Assembly: GCA_003247225.1 (NCBI GenBank)
Contig: QKAK01000155.1
Location: forward strand, 1-46,154
DNA length: 46,154 nt
Direction of reading: 5' to 3'
DNA from: Spirochaetota bacterium
GTDB taxonomy: Bacteria > Spirochaetota > Spirochaetia > Treponematales > UBA12059
Shown: piece by piece, positions 37,883-45,788 of the stretch
Layout of the letters: each line of letters starts with the position of its first letter
Numbering within the stretch: the stretch's first letter is position 1
Made by a program: the position numbers and the translations under genes
Notes under the pieces: generated by a model
Told to the model about the DNA's origin: nothing
The model's database searches: none
Seen by the model: only the letters and a program-made list of their open reading frames with translations

Positions 37883-38807
37883 TCTCTACGCCTTCCCTGG
37901 CCAGGACCACCTCGATGCCGTGGTCCTCGATATGCTTAAGGTACCATGACGCCGACTTCAGGATCGAGCCTATCTTCTGGTCGCCGTAGGCCGGCTCGTG
38001 GTGGAACAGGACGAGGCGCTTTATGTTCCACGAGGCGGCGAAGTCGGCGGCTAGGCTGAACGACGAATGGCCCCAGTATTGCTTCTCTATCGCCTCGCCG
38101 AGCGTGTACTGGGCGTCGATGATCAGCGCGTCCGCGCCCCTGAAGTACGACTCGTTCTCGGGCGTACGGTTGAAGTCCTTAGGGTCGAGCTCGGTATCGG
38201 TCGAGTAGATGGCCTTCTTGCCGGCCTCCTCGATGGCGTAGCTATAGCAGCCGCCCGGATGGCTCATCGCGCGGTGCATGACGCGTACGCCGCCTATGTC
38301 GACGCGGCCGTCGAGCCGTATGAACTCCTTGGCGGCGGCCATGTCGTCGAGGCCTACCGGGAAGTACGGCGCCTTCATCTGCCCCTCGAGTATCTCGCGG
38401 AGCCTGGGGTCGGGACTGTACATGCGCAGCCTCGTCCTCGGGTCGAACGCCGGTCCGAAGAACGGGAAGCCCTGGATATGGTCCCAATGGAAGTGCGAGA
38501 AGAACAGGTGCACGTCCGCCGGCTTCCGTTGGGCGGTGATCTCGTTGCCGAGGTTCCTGATGCCGGTGCCGGCGTCGAATACGAGGCGGCACGGCTCCGA
38601 GGTGATCACCTCGACGCAGGCGGTGTTGCCGCCGACGGTCGAGAACAGGTAGTCGGGCAGCCGCGCCAGGAAGATCTCCCGCGACTCCTGGGATTCCAGG
38701 TCAGCCGGCGTTATGCGCTGGACTATCGAGGATATCTTGCTCCGTAGCTTTGCCGGGGTCAGCGGCGTCGGAAGCGAGCCGCGGGCTCCCCAAAAGCGTA
38801 TCTTCAT
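37872..38807 (-). CDS. Metallo-beta-lactamase-fold hydrolase
   Basis: The 311-residue protein has the metal-binding motif HFHWDH (FFSHFHWDHIQGFPFF), an early strand block MKIRFWGARGSLPTP, TVGGNTACVEV and a C-terminal FHHEPAYGDQKI. MKIRFWGARGS and GGNTACVE are typical of the cyclic-phosphodiesterase/RNase Z-like branch of the fold. The substrate might be a cyclic nucleotide, which would pair well with the CHASE2 cyclase, but this is a guess. Its first 107 bases overlap the end of the upstream YkgJ gene in another frame. Confidence 0.88.
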   Translation of the reverse strand: MKIRFWGARGSLPTPLTPAKLRSKISSIVQRITPADLESQESREIFLARLPDYLFSTVGGNTACVEVITSEPCRLVFDAGTGIRNLGNEITAQRKPADVHLFFSHFHWDHIQGFPFFGPAFDPRTRLRMYSPDPRLREILEGQMKAPYFPVGLDDMAAAKEFIRLDGRVDIGGVRVMHRAMSHPGGCYSYAIEEAGKKAIYSTDTELDPKDFNRTPENESYFRGADALIIDAQYTLGEAIEKQYWGHSSFSLAADFAASWNIKRLVLFHHEPAYGDQKIGSILKSASWYLKHIEDHGIEVVLAREGVEIDV

Positions 38808-39270
38808 CGATCGTCTCCAATGCCTTGCCGTACGGTATGACGAGGGTCCGGTTGGCCCGCCTGCGGGCTAGCCGCTCGGCGATGTCCCCGGCTCCGATGA
38901 CGGGTCCCTTGCCGATGCCCGGGCAGGAGCCGGCCTCTTCCCGCCAGTCCTCGAGGCTATCGAGGATGCCCGGCCAGAATGGGTACGTCGAGCACTGTAT
39001 CGGCCGCGACCCGTACGCGGCGCATCCCCCGTCGCTCCATAGTATACAATCATTATTCGGCTTTTCCTTCAACGAAATCGCCATCCCCGTACCGATATCG
39101 ACGGCGCGCAGGTACGCGTCGACGAAGGCCCGGAACGGAAGCCCCGACCGGGCCGATAGGCGACGCAGGTCGTCGGCGGATAGGAAGACGTAGCCCGGCT
39201 CGTGCCTGCAGCACGCGGAGCACCTGACGCACTCGAATCGCAGCCCCTCGCGCCAGAACGGTTGGTTCAT
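38701..39270 (-). CDS. YkgJ-family cysteine cluster protein
   Basis: The 189-residue protein contains the metal-binding cluster CVRCSACC (near 15-22), then SLKEKPNNDCILWSDGGC and AYGSRPIQCSTYPFWPG, the Cys pattern of the YkgJ/UPF0153 family, thought to bind zinc or an Fe-S cluster. The exact role is unknown. The last 35 residues are encoded over the start of the MBL gene and are low in conservation. It is the first gene of the transcript leading to rpoD; GAGGA precedes the ATG, and a terminator separates it from tRNA-Tyr. Confidence 0.82.
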   Translation of the reverse strand: MNQPFWREGLRFECVRCSACCRHEPGYVFLSADDLRRLSARSGLPFRAFVDAYLRAVDIGTGMAISLKEKPNNDCILWSDGGCAAYGSRPIQCSTYPFWPGILDSLEDWREEAGSCPGIGKGPVIGAGDIAERLARRRANRTLVIPYGKALETIDEDTLLGSPRLASDAADPGKATEQDILDSPAHNAG

Positions 39271-39290
39271 CGGGTTCCTCGCATATAAAG

Positions 39291-39314
39291 AAGGACCGCC
39301 TAACGGCGGTCCTT
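39291..39314 (-). terminator. Terminator after tRNA-Tyr
   Basis: AAGGACCGCC (39291-39300) pairs perfectly with GGCGGTCCTT (39305-39314) around TAAC; on the minus strand CTTTA follows. It ends the tRNA-Thr/Tyr transcript shortly before the YkgJ start. Confidence 0.75.
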
Positions 39315-39320
39315 GTAGGA

Positions 39321-39402
39321 TGGAGAGAGAAGGATTTGAACCTTCGAAGGCTTAGCCAACAGATTTACAGTCTGCCCCCTTTGACCACTCGGGAATCTCT
39401 CC
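39321..39402 (-). tRNA. tRNA-Tyr (anticodon GTA)
   Basis: The 82-base class II tRNA has acceptor arms GGAGAGA/TCTCTCC, anticodon stem CAGACT around GTA (39368-39366), a long variable arm and T-arm with GGTTCAAATCC. The anticodon GTA reads tyrosine. CCA is not encoded. Confidence 0.96.
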
Positions 39403-39434
39403 AGGGTTAATCCGATCGCCACCGGACTTTCTTG

Positions 39435-39507
39435 AGCCATCTCCCGGAATCGAACCGGGGACCTCGAGATTACAAGTCACGCGCTCTGCCAACTGAGCTA
39501 AGATGGC
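39435..39507 (-). tRNA. tRNA-Thr (anticodon TGT)
   Basis: The 73-base tRNA has acceptor GCCATCT/AGATGGC, D-arm TAGCTCAGTTGGCAGAGC, anticodon TGT (39474-39472) and T-arm GGTTCGATTCC. It reads ACA and wobble threonine codons. CCA is not encoded. It leads the tRNA pair, 32 bases before tRNA-Tyr. Confidence 0.96.
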
Positions 39508-39521
39508 GTCGAACGAGCGCT

Positions 39522-39550
39522 ACTATACAGAACGATCGTGAGCGCGTCAA
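39522..39550 (-). promoter_or_regulatory. Promoter of the tRNA-Thr/Tyr operon
   Basis: TTGACG (39550-39545), 17 bases, TATAGT (39527-39522): a strong sigma-70-type promoter; transcription would begin near 39515, eight bases before tRNA-Thr. Confidence 0.8.
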
Positions 39551-39561
39551 GCCGGGCGAGC

Positions 39562-39597
39562 AAAAAAAACTATCGGAGCGGCGCGAAGAATCCGCTC
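39562..39597 (-). terminator. Terminator overlapping the propeller gene end
   Basis: On the minus strand GAGCGG (39597-39592) and CCGCTC (39581-39576) form a stem within the last codons, and eight T (39569-39562) follow the stop codon. The stem lies in the coding sequence. Confidence 0.6.
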
Positions 39598-41645
39598 TCG
39601 TCCTTGCCCGACCTATCGCGCAGGTAGACCTCCACGCTGAACGGCAGGTAGCTCTTGCCGAAGCCGTCGTCGGCGGACGACAGGTACGACAGCCTATAGC
39701 GGCCGGTGCGAGCCTCCCGCACGTCCTCGGCGACGACGGCCAGCCCTTCCGGCCTATCGGCCCGGTATATCGAGCCCCCGCTCCGTTCGACGAGGAAGGA
39801 CAGGGCCTCGGACGGGCCGCCCTTGCCGACGATGACGGCGTAGAGCGCGATGCCGTTGCTCTCGAGCAGAGACGCCAGCTCGGCGAGCGACGAGCCCTCC
39901 AGGTACGCCTCGTTGACCGAGCCGGTGCCTAGGTAGACCACCGCCCTGCGCCTCGAGGAGCCGAACAGGGTGCCCGCGGCGAGGCGAAGGCCGGAATCGA
40001 AGCGCCAGTCCGCGGCCGGTTCGTAGCCGAGCGCGGCTTGGCCGATGGCCGAGGCGTCGCCGGCCGACGGCGGCTGGGCGACGCGCCCGGCGACGACGAG
40101 CCTGGCCCGCGAGTCGGTACCGGCGCCGAGCGACTCGTAGACGGCGTACGCGGCGTCCCTCGCCTCGAGCCTCATCGTCGCGAGCTCGGGCGAGCCCTCG
40201 AGAAGGAAGGTCAGGTCCACGGCGCTCGACCGATCGAGCGAGCCGTCGAACGATAGCTCCGCCGCGGGCCGTATGGACGACGCGATGTAATCGACCGGCT
40301 TGTCGCCCTCGACGCGCCGTTCCTTGGTCGATACGAGCTCGGAGATATAGAAATTCTGGTAGCCTAGCCCCGTGACGGGCCGTCCGCGCCTATCCTTGAC
40401 CGTTATGTCGAGGCTGACGCGCGGGAAGGAGTCGGAGTAGACCCTGCCGACCTCGACCGAAAGCCCGGCGAACCTGGATGCCGGATCGGACAGGTAGGCT
40501 ATCTCGGAGGCGTCGAAGTCGGCCGCCAGCAGTTCGCCGTTGGCGTCGAAGGCGGCGGACAGTATGCGAGGCTTCCGCCTCTCCGATCGATACAGCTCAA
40601 CCGTAGCCCCGCTCTCGGGGTCTGCTAGCAGCACCCTCGACCCGTCGGCCACGAGCAGCCGGCCGTCGCCGACGGAGCGGATGCCCTCGGGCCGCGATAG
40701 CCCGGATACGCGCGCGCGTCCGAGGTAGTTGCCGTAGCGGTCGAAGGAGAAGATGGCCTTGAGCGCCGCGTCGGCGACGTAGACCACGTCCCCGACGACG
40801 GCGACGCCTGTCGGCAGGCTGAGCCCGTCGAACGACGGGTCCCGGACGCCGAAGGACAGCATCATCGAGCCGTCGCGCGAGTACTTGACGACGCGGGAGA
40901 AGCCGACGTCCGTTACGTATAGGAAGCCGTCGGCGTCGGCGGCGATGTACTGGGGGCCGGACAGCCTGCCCGGTCCGGTCTCGTCGCCCGAGTAGCCGAG
41001 CACGCGGCCGTCGGGCGACAGCCTGGCTATCCTGTCGGCCTGGAACTCGGTGACGAAGAGCGTGCCGTCGTCGAGGCGGGCGCAGGCGAACGGCCTGTCG
41101 AAGCCGGTCGAGCCGGCATTCACGGTATCGACGATGCGGCCGTTCGCGTCGACTACGAGCAGCCGGTCGGTGCCGTGCGAGACGACGATAGCCTTGCCGT
41201 CGGGCAGGGGCTCGATCCAAGAAGGCCTGGAGAACAAGACGGTATCGCCCTTGCTTCCCGGCAGCTCCGCGACGCGGACGTAGCGCGTCGGTTCGGTCAG
41301 GCCCTCGGGCGAGGCCATCGCCCCGGCCAGCTCGAGCCGGCTCTCGACGAAGGGCGAGCCGTCGGCGACGGCCAGGGCGTCGTTCCAGCGCTCGAACGCG
41401 GCGCTCGGGAGGCCGAGCCTGAGGTAGGCCTTGCCGAGCCAGTAGAGGATCAGGGGATCGCGCGGCTCGCTCGACAGGGCCCGCTCGAGCTGGGCGAGCG
41501 ATTCGGCGTAATAGCCCCTGCCGAACGCCTCGACGCCGGTGCGGAACGACTCGGCCGCGAGCGGAGAGTCGATATCGTAGGCGAACTGGGCGCCGGCGGC
41601 CGATACGGCTACGGCTAAAGTCAACGCAATGACGAGCCTTCTCAT
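39570..41645 (-). CDS. Secreted TPR / beta-propeller / VWA-like protein
   Basis: The ATG at 41645 overlaps the preceding stop (ATGA); the longer frame upstream is not coding. The product has 691 residues with a signal peptide cut near ALTLAVAVSAAGA|Q. TPR-like helices (about 30-100) are followed by an NHL-type six-bladed propeller (about 130-420; VSHGTDRLLVVDANGRIVDT, LYVTDVGFSRVVKYSRDGSM). A C-terminal VWA-like domain (about 490-665) follows. Its metal site DxSxS reads ExSxE (LLEGSPE), so metal binding is doubtful. The protein is probably a periplasmic or surface scaffold. Similar TPR-NHL proteins occur in Treponema. It ends the surE transcript with a terminator. Confidence 0.82.
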   Translation of the reverse strand: MRRLVIALTLAVAVSAAGAQFAYDIDSPLAAESFRTGVEAFGRGYYAESLAQLERALSSEPRDPLILYWLGKAYLRLGLPSAAFERWNDALAVADGSPFVESRLELAGAMASPEGLTEPTRYVRVAELPGSKGDTVLFSRPSWIEPLPDGKAIVVSHGTDRLLVVDANGRIVDTVNAGSTGFDRPFACARLDDGTLFVTEFQADRIARLSPDGRVLGYSGDETGPGRLSGPQYIAADADGFLYVTDVGFSRVVKYSRDGSMMLSFGVRDPSFDGLSLPTGVAVVGDVVYVADAALKAIFSFDRYGNYLGRARVSGLSRPEGIRSVGDGRLLVADGSRVLLADPESGATVELYRSERRKPRILSAAFDANGELLAADFDASEIAYLSDPASRFAGLSVEVGRVYSDSFPRVSLDITVKDRRGRPVTGLGYQNFYISELVSTKERRVEGDKPVDYIASSIRPAAELSFDGSLDRSSAVDLTFLLEGSPELATMRLEARDAAYAVYESLGAGTDSRARLVVAGRVAQPPSAGDASAIGQAALGYEPAADWRFDSGLRLAAGTLFGSSRRRAVVYLGTGSVNEAYLEGSSLAELASLLESNGIALYAVIVGKGGPSEALSFLVERSGGSIYRADRPEGLAVVAEDVREARTGRYRLSYLSSADDGFGKSYLPFSVEVYLRDRSGKDESGFFAPLR

Positions 41646-42337
41646 CGGGATCCGACCGCCTTCTCGTAGGTCTCGAGGTGTTCTCGTATCTCCTCGTCGT
41701 CGAGCTCCGCGGCTGCTTGGCCGAGGAACCTGCCCGCCTCGGCGAGCATGCCGAGCCTCAGGTAGGTCCACCCTATCGAGTCGGCGTAGGCCGGGTTGCC
41801 GGGATCGGCGTCGAGGGCCTTGCGGCAGCAGGTCAGGGCCTTCTGCAGGTCGCGGTCCGCGCACGCGAGCAGGTAGCCGTAGCCGTTGAGCGCCGTAGGG
41901 TTCTCCGGCTCGAGCTCGAGGGCCTTGGCGTACCATTCGATGCCGTCGTCGAGCCGCCCCTGCTTCCAGCTGGCGTGGCCGAGCGCCGAGAATACCCGCG
42001 GCGACTTCTTATCGGCCTCGAGCAGCTTCTTGAGCTCGTACTCGGCCAGCTTCGCGCGCCCGGTGACGGCGTACACGTAGGCGAGCGTCATGCGGCACTG
42101 GTCGACCCGACGGTCCGGGACCGATTGCGTGACGACCTGCTCCAGGTATAGGAGCGCCTCGTCGAAGCGCCCGAGCCTCGCGTACGAGAGGCCGAGCAGG
42201 TAGGCCAGGTCGACGTACTCGTCCTCGTCGACGGTCGCCTGGCCGAGCGTCAGGATGGCGGCCTCGTAGTCCCCGGACCGGTACTCGTTACCGGCCTTCG
42301 CGATGGCGCCGGCCCCCGACGGCTTGCCCTTCCTCAC
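41642..42337 (-). CDS. TPR protein
   Basis: The GTG at 42337 overlaps the surE stop (GTGA); the longer frame is the shadow of surE. The 231-residue protein has no signal peptide and consists of about five TPR units: YRSGDYEAAILTLGQAT, LSYARLGRFDEALLYLEQVV, GHASWKQGRLDDGIEWYAKA and IGWTYLRLGMLAEAGRFLGQ. It is presumably a cytoplasmic adaptor. Its partner may be the protein encoded next, which starts in its stop codon. Confidence 0.82.
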   Translation of the reverse strand: MRKGKPSGAGAIAKAGNEYRSGDYEAAILTLGQATVDEDEYVDLAYLLGLSYARLGRFDEALLYLEQVVTQSVPDRRVDQCRMTLAYVYAVTGRAKLAEYELKKLLEADKKSPRVFSALGHASWKQGRLDDGIEWYAKALELEPENPTALNGYGYLLACADRDLQKALTCCRKALDADPGNPAYADSIGWTYLRLGMLAEAGRFLGQAAAELDDEEIREHLETYEKAVGSR

Positions 42338-43056
42338 GACGCCGCGCCGCCCGCCGCGCACGGATACGCCAGCACCCTCGTGACCGCCGCCAGGCCCTTG
42401 CCTATCGCGTCCTCGTCGCTGCCGGCCTCCTGGTGCGTGTCCACCTGGCCGTCCATGAAGAAACAGTACGCGTACCCGTCCGGGCCGTCGAAGAATTTGA
42501 GCGTATCCTTGTAGACGCGGCGGCTCGGGAAGGCCTCGACGACCTCGTAGCGGTGATCCGAAGGGGCGACCGGCGCGTTCACGTTGATGAACACGTCGGG
42601 CGTCCACAGCGAAATGAAGTAGTCGAGCCGCTCGGCTATCATCCGGGCGGCGGCCTCGTAGAGGAACGGGCCGGTATAGGTCGCCAGCGATACGGCGATG
42701 CCCGGCACGCCGTTCATCGACGCCTGCCTCGCGGCCGCGGCGGTGCCCGAGTATACGAGGTCGGTGCCGAGGTTCGGGCCGCGGTTGATGCCGGATACGA
42801 CGACGTCGGGGGAGAACGGCAGCGCGCCGTGCGACGCGAGTATGACGCAGTCGGCCGGCGTCCCCGAGCAGCAGTACTCGCGCTCGGCGAGCTTGCGTAT
42901 CTTGAGCGGTTGCCTGAGCGACATCGAGTGGCTCATGCCCGAGCGTTCCGAGTCGGGAGCCAGCGTCCAGACCTCGTGCTCGCCTCCGAGCGCCTCGGCG
43001 AGGGCCTTGATGCCGTCGCTCGCGTAACCGTCGTCGTTCGTCAGTAGAATTCTCAT
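42334..43056 (-). CDS. surE: 5'/3'-nucleotidase SurE
   Basis: SurE is a metal-dependent nucleotidase/phosphatase linked to stationary-phase survival. The 240-residue protein shows the family's start MRILLTNDDGYASDGIKAL with the metal-binding ND and D, then APDSERSGMSHSMSL, the SGTPADCV loop and VVSGINRGPNLGTDLVYSGT, which together form the active site. INVNAPV is also typical. GGAG precedes the ATG. It lies 31 bases after the galactokinase-like gene and is coupled to the TPR gene. Confidence 0.95.
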   Translation of the reverse strand: MRILLTNDDGYASDGIKALAEALGGEHEVWTLAPDSERSGMSHSMSLRQPLKIRKLAEREYCCSGTPADCVILASHGALPFSPDVVVSGINRGPNLGTDLVYSGTAAAARQASMNGVPGIAVSLATYTGPFLYEAAARMIAERLDYFISLWTPDVFINVNAPVAPSDHRYEVVEAFPSRRVYKDTLKFFDGPDGYAYCFFMDGQVDTHQEAGSDEDAIGKGLAAVTRVLAYPCAAGGAAS

Positions 43057-43087
43057 CGAAGCTCCTGGTCCCCTGTTCGGGCGATCG

Positions 43088-44245
43088 CTATACGGCGATC
43101 ATACCAGCCCCGACCGATATTTCCAAGGCGTGCGGCTTAAAGCCGAAGATGCGCTCGTATTCCTCGAGGCGCGACCTGTACTCCCCTAAGGCCTGGTCGG
43201 ACATCGCGCTGACCGTGCAGCCGCCGAATCCCTTGCCTATCATCCGGCTGGCCAGCACGCCGTCTATCTCGACGGCGCGCTTCACGAGCCAGTCTATCTC
43301 GGGGCAGGATATCTCGTAGCTGTTCCTGAGGCCCGACTGGGACTTGTTCAGGATCTTGGCGAACGCGTGGAGGTCGCCGTGCAGCGAGGCCTCCCTCGCC
43401 TCCTTGACCCGCTGGACTTCCTCGACGAAGAAGGCGCAGTGCCGCCTGATCCGCTCCGGCATCAGCCCCATATACTCGTCGAGGTCGTCGATCGTGAAGT
43501 CCCGGAGCCGCTTTGAGCCGGAACCGTCCATCATAGACAGGCCCTTGGCGCAGTCGTCGCCGCGCTGTCGCATCTCGCTGTCGACCGGCGGCCGCGGCAC
43601 CTTCGAGTCGGTCAGGACGAGGCGCGCGTCGGCGAAGACCGAGGGAAGGCTCTCGCCGCTCTCGGCCGCGGCGTCGACGTAGACCATGGCCCCGTCGGAG
43701 CTGGCGAGCGTCGCGAGGTAGGCGGCCGCCTTGGTGTCGCGCTCGAAATAGCCGCGGTCGGTACGGACTATGGTGCGCGCCAGCTCCTCCGGCGACGGAT
43801 CGAAGCCGGCCACCAGGGCGGCCGCCTTGGCGGCCGCGCACTGCAGCGCGGTCGCCGACCCGAGGCCGAGGGCCTGGGGTATGTCGCCGGAGACCGTTAT
43901 ATTGAAGCCCTTGAGCCCGGACGGCTCGCCCGCGTAGGCGTACAGGGCCGCCTTGACGTAATTGGCCCAGCGGTCCTCCCTCTTATACTTAAGGTTGGAC
44001 AGGTTCGTGCGCTTGCGCTCGTTCAGGTCGGCGGCGTAGAAGCGTATCGACGAGTCGCGTCGGCCGGATACGGCTACCGAGATGCGCCTGTCCATCGGGA
44101 AGGCGATCATGAGGCCATCGCTTTCGGCGGTATGCTCGCCTATGAGGCGTATACAGCCGGGAGCTGAAACGACGACGTCGGGTGACGCTTCGTACTCCAA
44201 GCGATGCAGTTGGGCGATATCCGTCGTTTCCACAGTAGTCTTCAT
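43088..44245 (-). CDS. Galactokinase-family GHMP kinase, divergent, probably not a galactokinase
   Basis: Overall length (385) and the C-terminal GHMP motif IGKGFGGCTVSAM match galactokinase, and an automated tool would call it galK. But the sugar site signature GRVNLIGEHTDY reads GCIRLIGEHTAE: the Arg is C31, the galactose-binding Asp is A40 and the Tyr is E41. The catalytic CGIMDQ block reads TKAAAY, so the catalytic Asp is A175. The ATP loop reads GDIPQALGLGSATAL (120-134) and keeps its glycines and a Ser. The fold and possibly nucleotide binding remain; galactose phosphorylation looks lost. It may act on another substrate or be regulatory. It heads the surE operon and has no ribosome site. 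Confidence 0.88.
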   Translation of the reverse strand: MKTTVETTDIAQLHRLEYEASPDVVVSAPGCIRLIGEHTAESDGLMIAFPMDRRISVAVSGRRDSSIRFYAADLNERKRTNLSNLKYKREDRWANYVKAALYAYAGEPSGLKGFNITVSGDIPQALGLGSATALQCAAAKAAALVAGFDPSPEELARTIVRTDRGYFERDTKAAAYLATLASSDGAMVYVDAAAESGESLPSVFADARLVLTDSKVPRPPVDSEMRQRGDDCAKGLSMMDGSGSKRLRDFTIDDLDEYMGLMPERIRRHCAFFVEEVQRVKEAREASLHGDLHAFAKILNKSQSGLRNSYEISCPEIDWLVKRAVEIDGVLASRMIGKGFGGCTVSAMSDQALGEYRSRLEEYERIFGFKPHALEISVGAGMIAV

Positions 44246-44256
44246 ATAATGCCGCT

Positions 44257-44285
44257 ATCATACTTCAAAAAAGCGGCTCCAGCAA
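44257..44285 (-). promoter_or_regulatory. Promoter of the galactokinase-like/surE operon
   Basis: TTGCTG (44285-44280), 17 bases, TATGAT (44262-44257). Transcription would start near 44250, only about five bases before the ATG; no Shine-Dalgarno fits. It is divergent from the promoter at 44332. Confidence 0.55.
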
Positions 44286-44331
44286 TGAAAAATACTTTTT
44301 TATGCGGGCGCCCCGGCCCTGCCGACTCGTT

Positions 44332-44360
44332 TTGACAATAGCACGGCGAGGGTATACTAT
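44332..44360 (+). promoter_or_regulatory. Promoter of the lipoprotein/HEAT operon, leaderless layout
   Basis: A perfect TTGACA (44332-44337), 17 bases, TACTAT (44355-44360). The predicted transcription start coincides with the A of the ATG at 44367, seven bases past the -10. No ribosome site exists between. Confidence 0.7.
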
Positions 44361-44366
44361 ACTGCT

Positions 44367-44948
44367 ATGCGAGTCCCGTTCAAAAAGCTGCGCTTCTTGA
44401 CGGCCGCCGTCGTTGCGGCCGCCGGTATAGCCTCTTGCGTCTCCGCGCCGGCCGATGCGCCCGAGCCCGTAGTCGAATCGCTCGTCACCGAGCCCGTCGA
44501 GTCCGTCGAGCCGTCCCCTGAGCCGGTCGCGATCGAGCAGCCGGCTCCGTTCGATCCGGACTCGGTCAGCGTCGAGATGAAGCAGGCGACCTTCTTCGAC
44601 GTCCGGGCGCTCATCCAGGGCCTCAACTCCATCATCCAGGCGCAGGACTACGAATCGTGGTCCTTGGCCCTGACCGACGCCTATCGATCGTACTATTCGT
44701 CTTCCGATACGCTGGCCAGGATATCCGAGGCGCCGGTGCTGAAGCGACAGGGCGTCAAGCTGAGGAGCCTGCAGGACTACTTCATCTATGTAGTCTATCC
44801 GTCGAGGCAGAACGATAGGGTCGACGATATAGAGTTCATAGACGCCACCCATATCCGCGCGATCACCGTCAACGCCAAGGGCGAGCGCCTGGTACTTTAC
44901 AACCTTGAAAAAATCGGCGATACATGGAAGATCGCGATCTGGAGGTAA
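44367..44948 (+). CDS. Predicted lipoprotein
   Basis: The 193-residue protein has a signal peptide with a lipobox AGIASC (Cys near residue 24). A proline/glutamate-rich linker (about 28-65) follows, then a compact C-terminal domain with strands and helices (FDVRALIQGLNSIIQAQDYE, WSLALTDAYRSYYSS, ITVNAKGERLVLYNLEKIGD, WKIAIWR). The domain resembles the NTF2/SnoaL-like fold in length and in its closing strand, but I cannot assign a family. It is two bases ahead of the HEAT gene's GGAGG, so the two are one operon; the transcript appears leaderless. Confidence 0.78.
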   Translation: MRVPFKKLRFLTAAVVAAAGIASCVSAPADAPEPVVESLVTEPVESVEPSPEPVAIEQPAPFDPDSVSVEMKQATFFDVRALIQGLNSIIQAQDYESWSLALTDAYRSYYSSSDTLARISEAPVLKRQGVKLRSLQDYFIYVVYPSRQNDRVDDIEFIDATHIRAITVNAKGERLVLYNLEKIGDTWKIAIWR

Positions 44949-44950
44949 TC

Positions 44951-45673
44951 ATGAAGCGTAGCATTTGCACGTTCGTCGTTTTAGCCGTCCTAGCCTCGGC
45001 GCCCGTATGGAGCCAGACGGCCTCGAGCGGGGAGCGAACCGTCGAGGAATCGTACCTGCAGGATCCGCTCGAGACGATGATCATCCGCGAGCAGGCCTAT
45101 TCCGACAGCAAGGACATGAAGCTCGTGGCGCTTCAGTACATCCGCCAGGCGCTCGACGAGGGCCGGGCCAGCTCCGAGGTGCGCAAGGCGCTCGAGTACC
45201 TGGCCCTCGAGAGCTCCACCACCGTGGTCCGGGCCGGCGGCGTCGGCCGCGTGCTCAACAACTACCCCGACGTACGGCGCGAGGCTTGCCTGATGCTCGG
45301 CGAGATCAAGACCGAGGAGGCCAAGGACGCCCTGCTCAAGGTGGCGCTGGCGGATAACGAGCCGATGGTCATCGCCGCGGCGATACGCTCCATCGGTAAG
45401 ATCGGCATCATGAACGGCGACGACGTGACGCAGACCATCGCCTTCGTGGTCAACCGTTTCGACATCCTGTTCCCCGACAACAGCCTGGCGTTCGAGAGCC
45501 TCGTCGCGCTCGAGGCGCTCGCCGAGGCGAACGGCGGCATCAAGGATCCGGCCGCGATCCGCGCCATCATGAAGATCGCCGACGGCTCCTACATCACCCC
45601 GGTCAGGCAGAAGGCCAAGGACCTGCTCACCACCCTCCGGAAGTACTCCGCCTCGTCCGGCTCCGGCAAGTAA
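44951..45673 (+). CDS. Secreted HEAT-repeat protein
   Basis: The ATG at 44951 follows GGAGG by five bases; the longer frame lacks a signal peptide at its start. The 240-residue product has a signal peptide (VVLAVLASAPVWSQ) and then HEAT-type helical repeats with paired helices: PDVRREACLMLGEIKTEEAK, ALLKVALADNEPMVIAAAIR and SIGKIGIMNGDDV. It is probably a periplasmic scaffold. No enzyme motif is visible. A strong terminator follows. Confidence 0.82.
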   Translation: MKRSICTFVVLAVLASAPVWSQTASSGERTVEESYLQDPLETMIIREQAYSDSKDMKLVALQYIRQALDEGRASSEVRKALEYLALESSTTVVRAGGVGRVLNNYPDVRREACLMLGEIKTEEAKDALLKVALADNEPMVIAAAIRSIGKIGIMNGDDVTQTIAFVVNRFDILFPDNSLAFESLVALEALAEANGGIKDPAAIRAIMKIADGSYITPVRQKAKDLLTTLRKYSASSGSGK

Positions 45674-45688
45674 CCGGAGGCTCGCATG

Positions 45689-45721
45689 AAGGCCGGCGCA
45701 GGTGGCGCCGGCCTTTTTTTT
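45689..45721 (+). terminator. Strong intrinsic terminator after the HEAT gene
   Basis: AAGGCCGGCGC pairs with GCGCCGGCCTT around AGGTG, followed by an eight-T run (45714-45721). Confidence 0.93.
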
Positions 45722-45788
45722 ACCTTATCGCCCGGAAGCGTTATATTTAATAGGAGGCGCGGCGACGATCGCGCCGGGGAGGCGATAT

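Noticed and set aside
45702-45788. Upstream extension of the small proline-rich protein
   Set aside because: It begins inside the terminator hairpin; the ATG at 45789 has a clear ribosome site.
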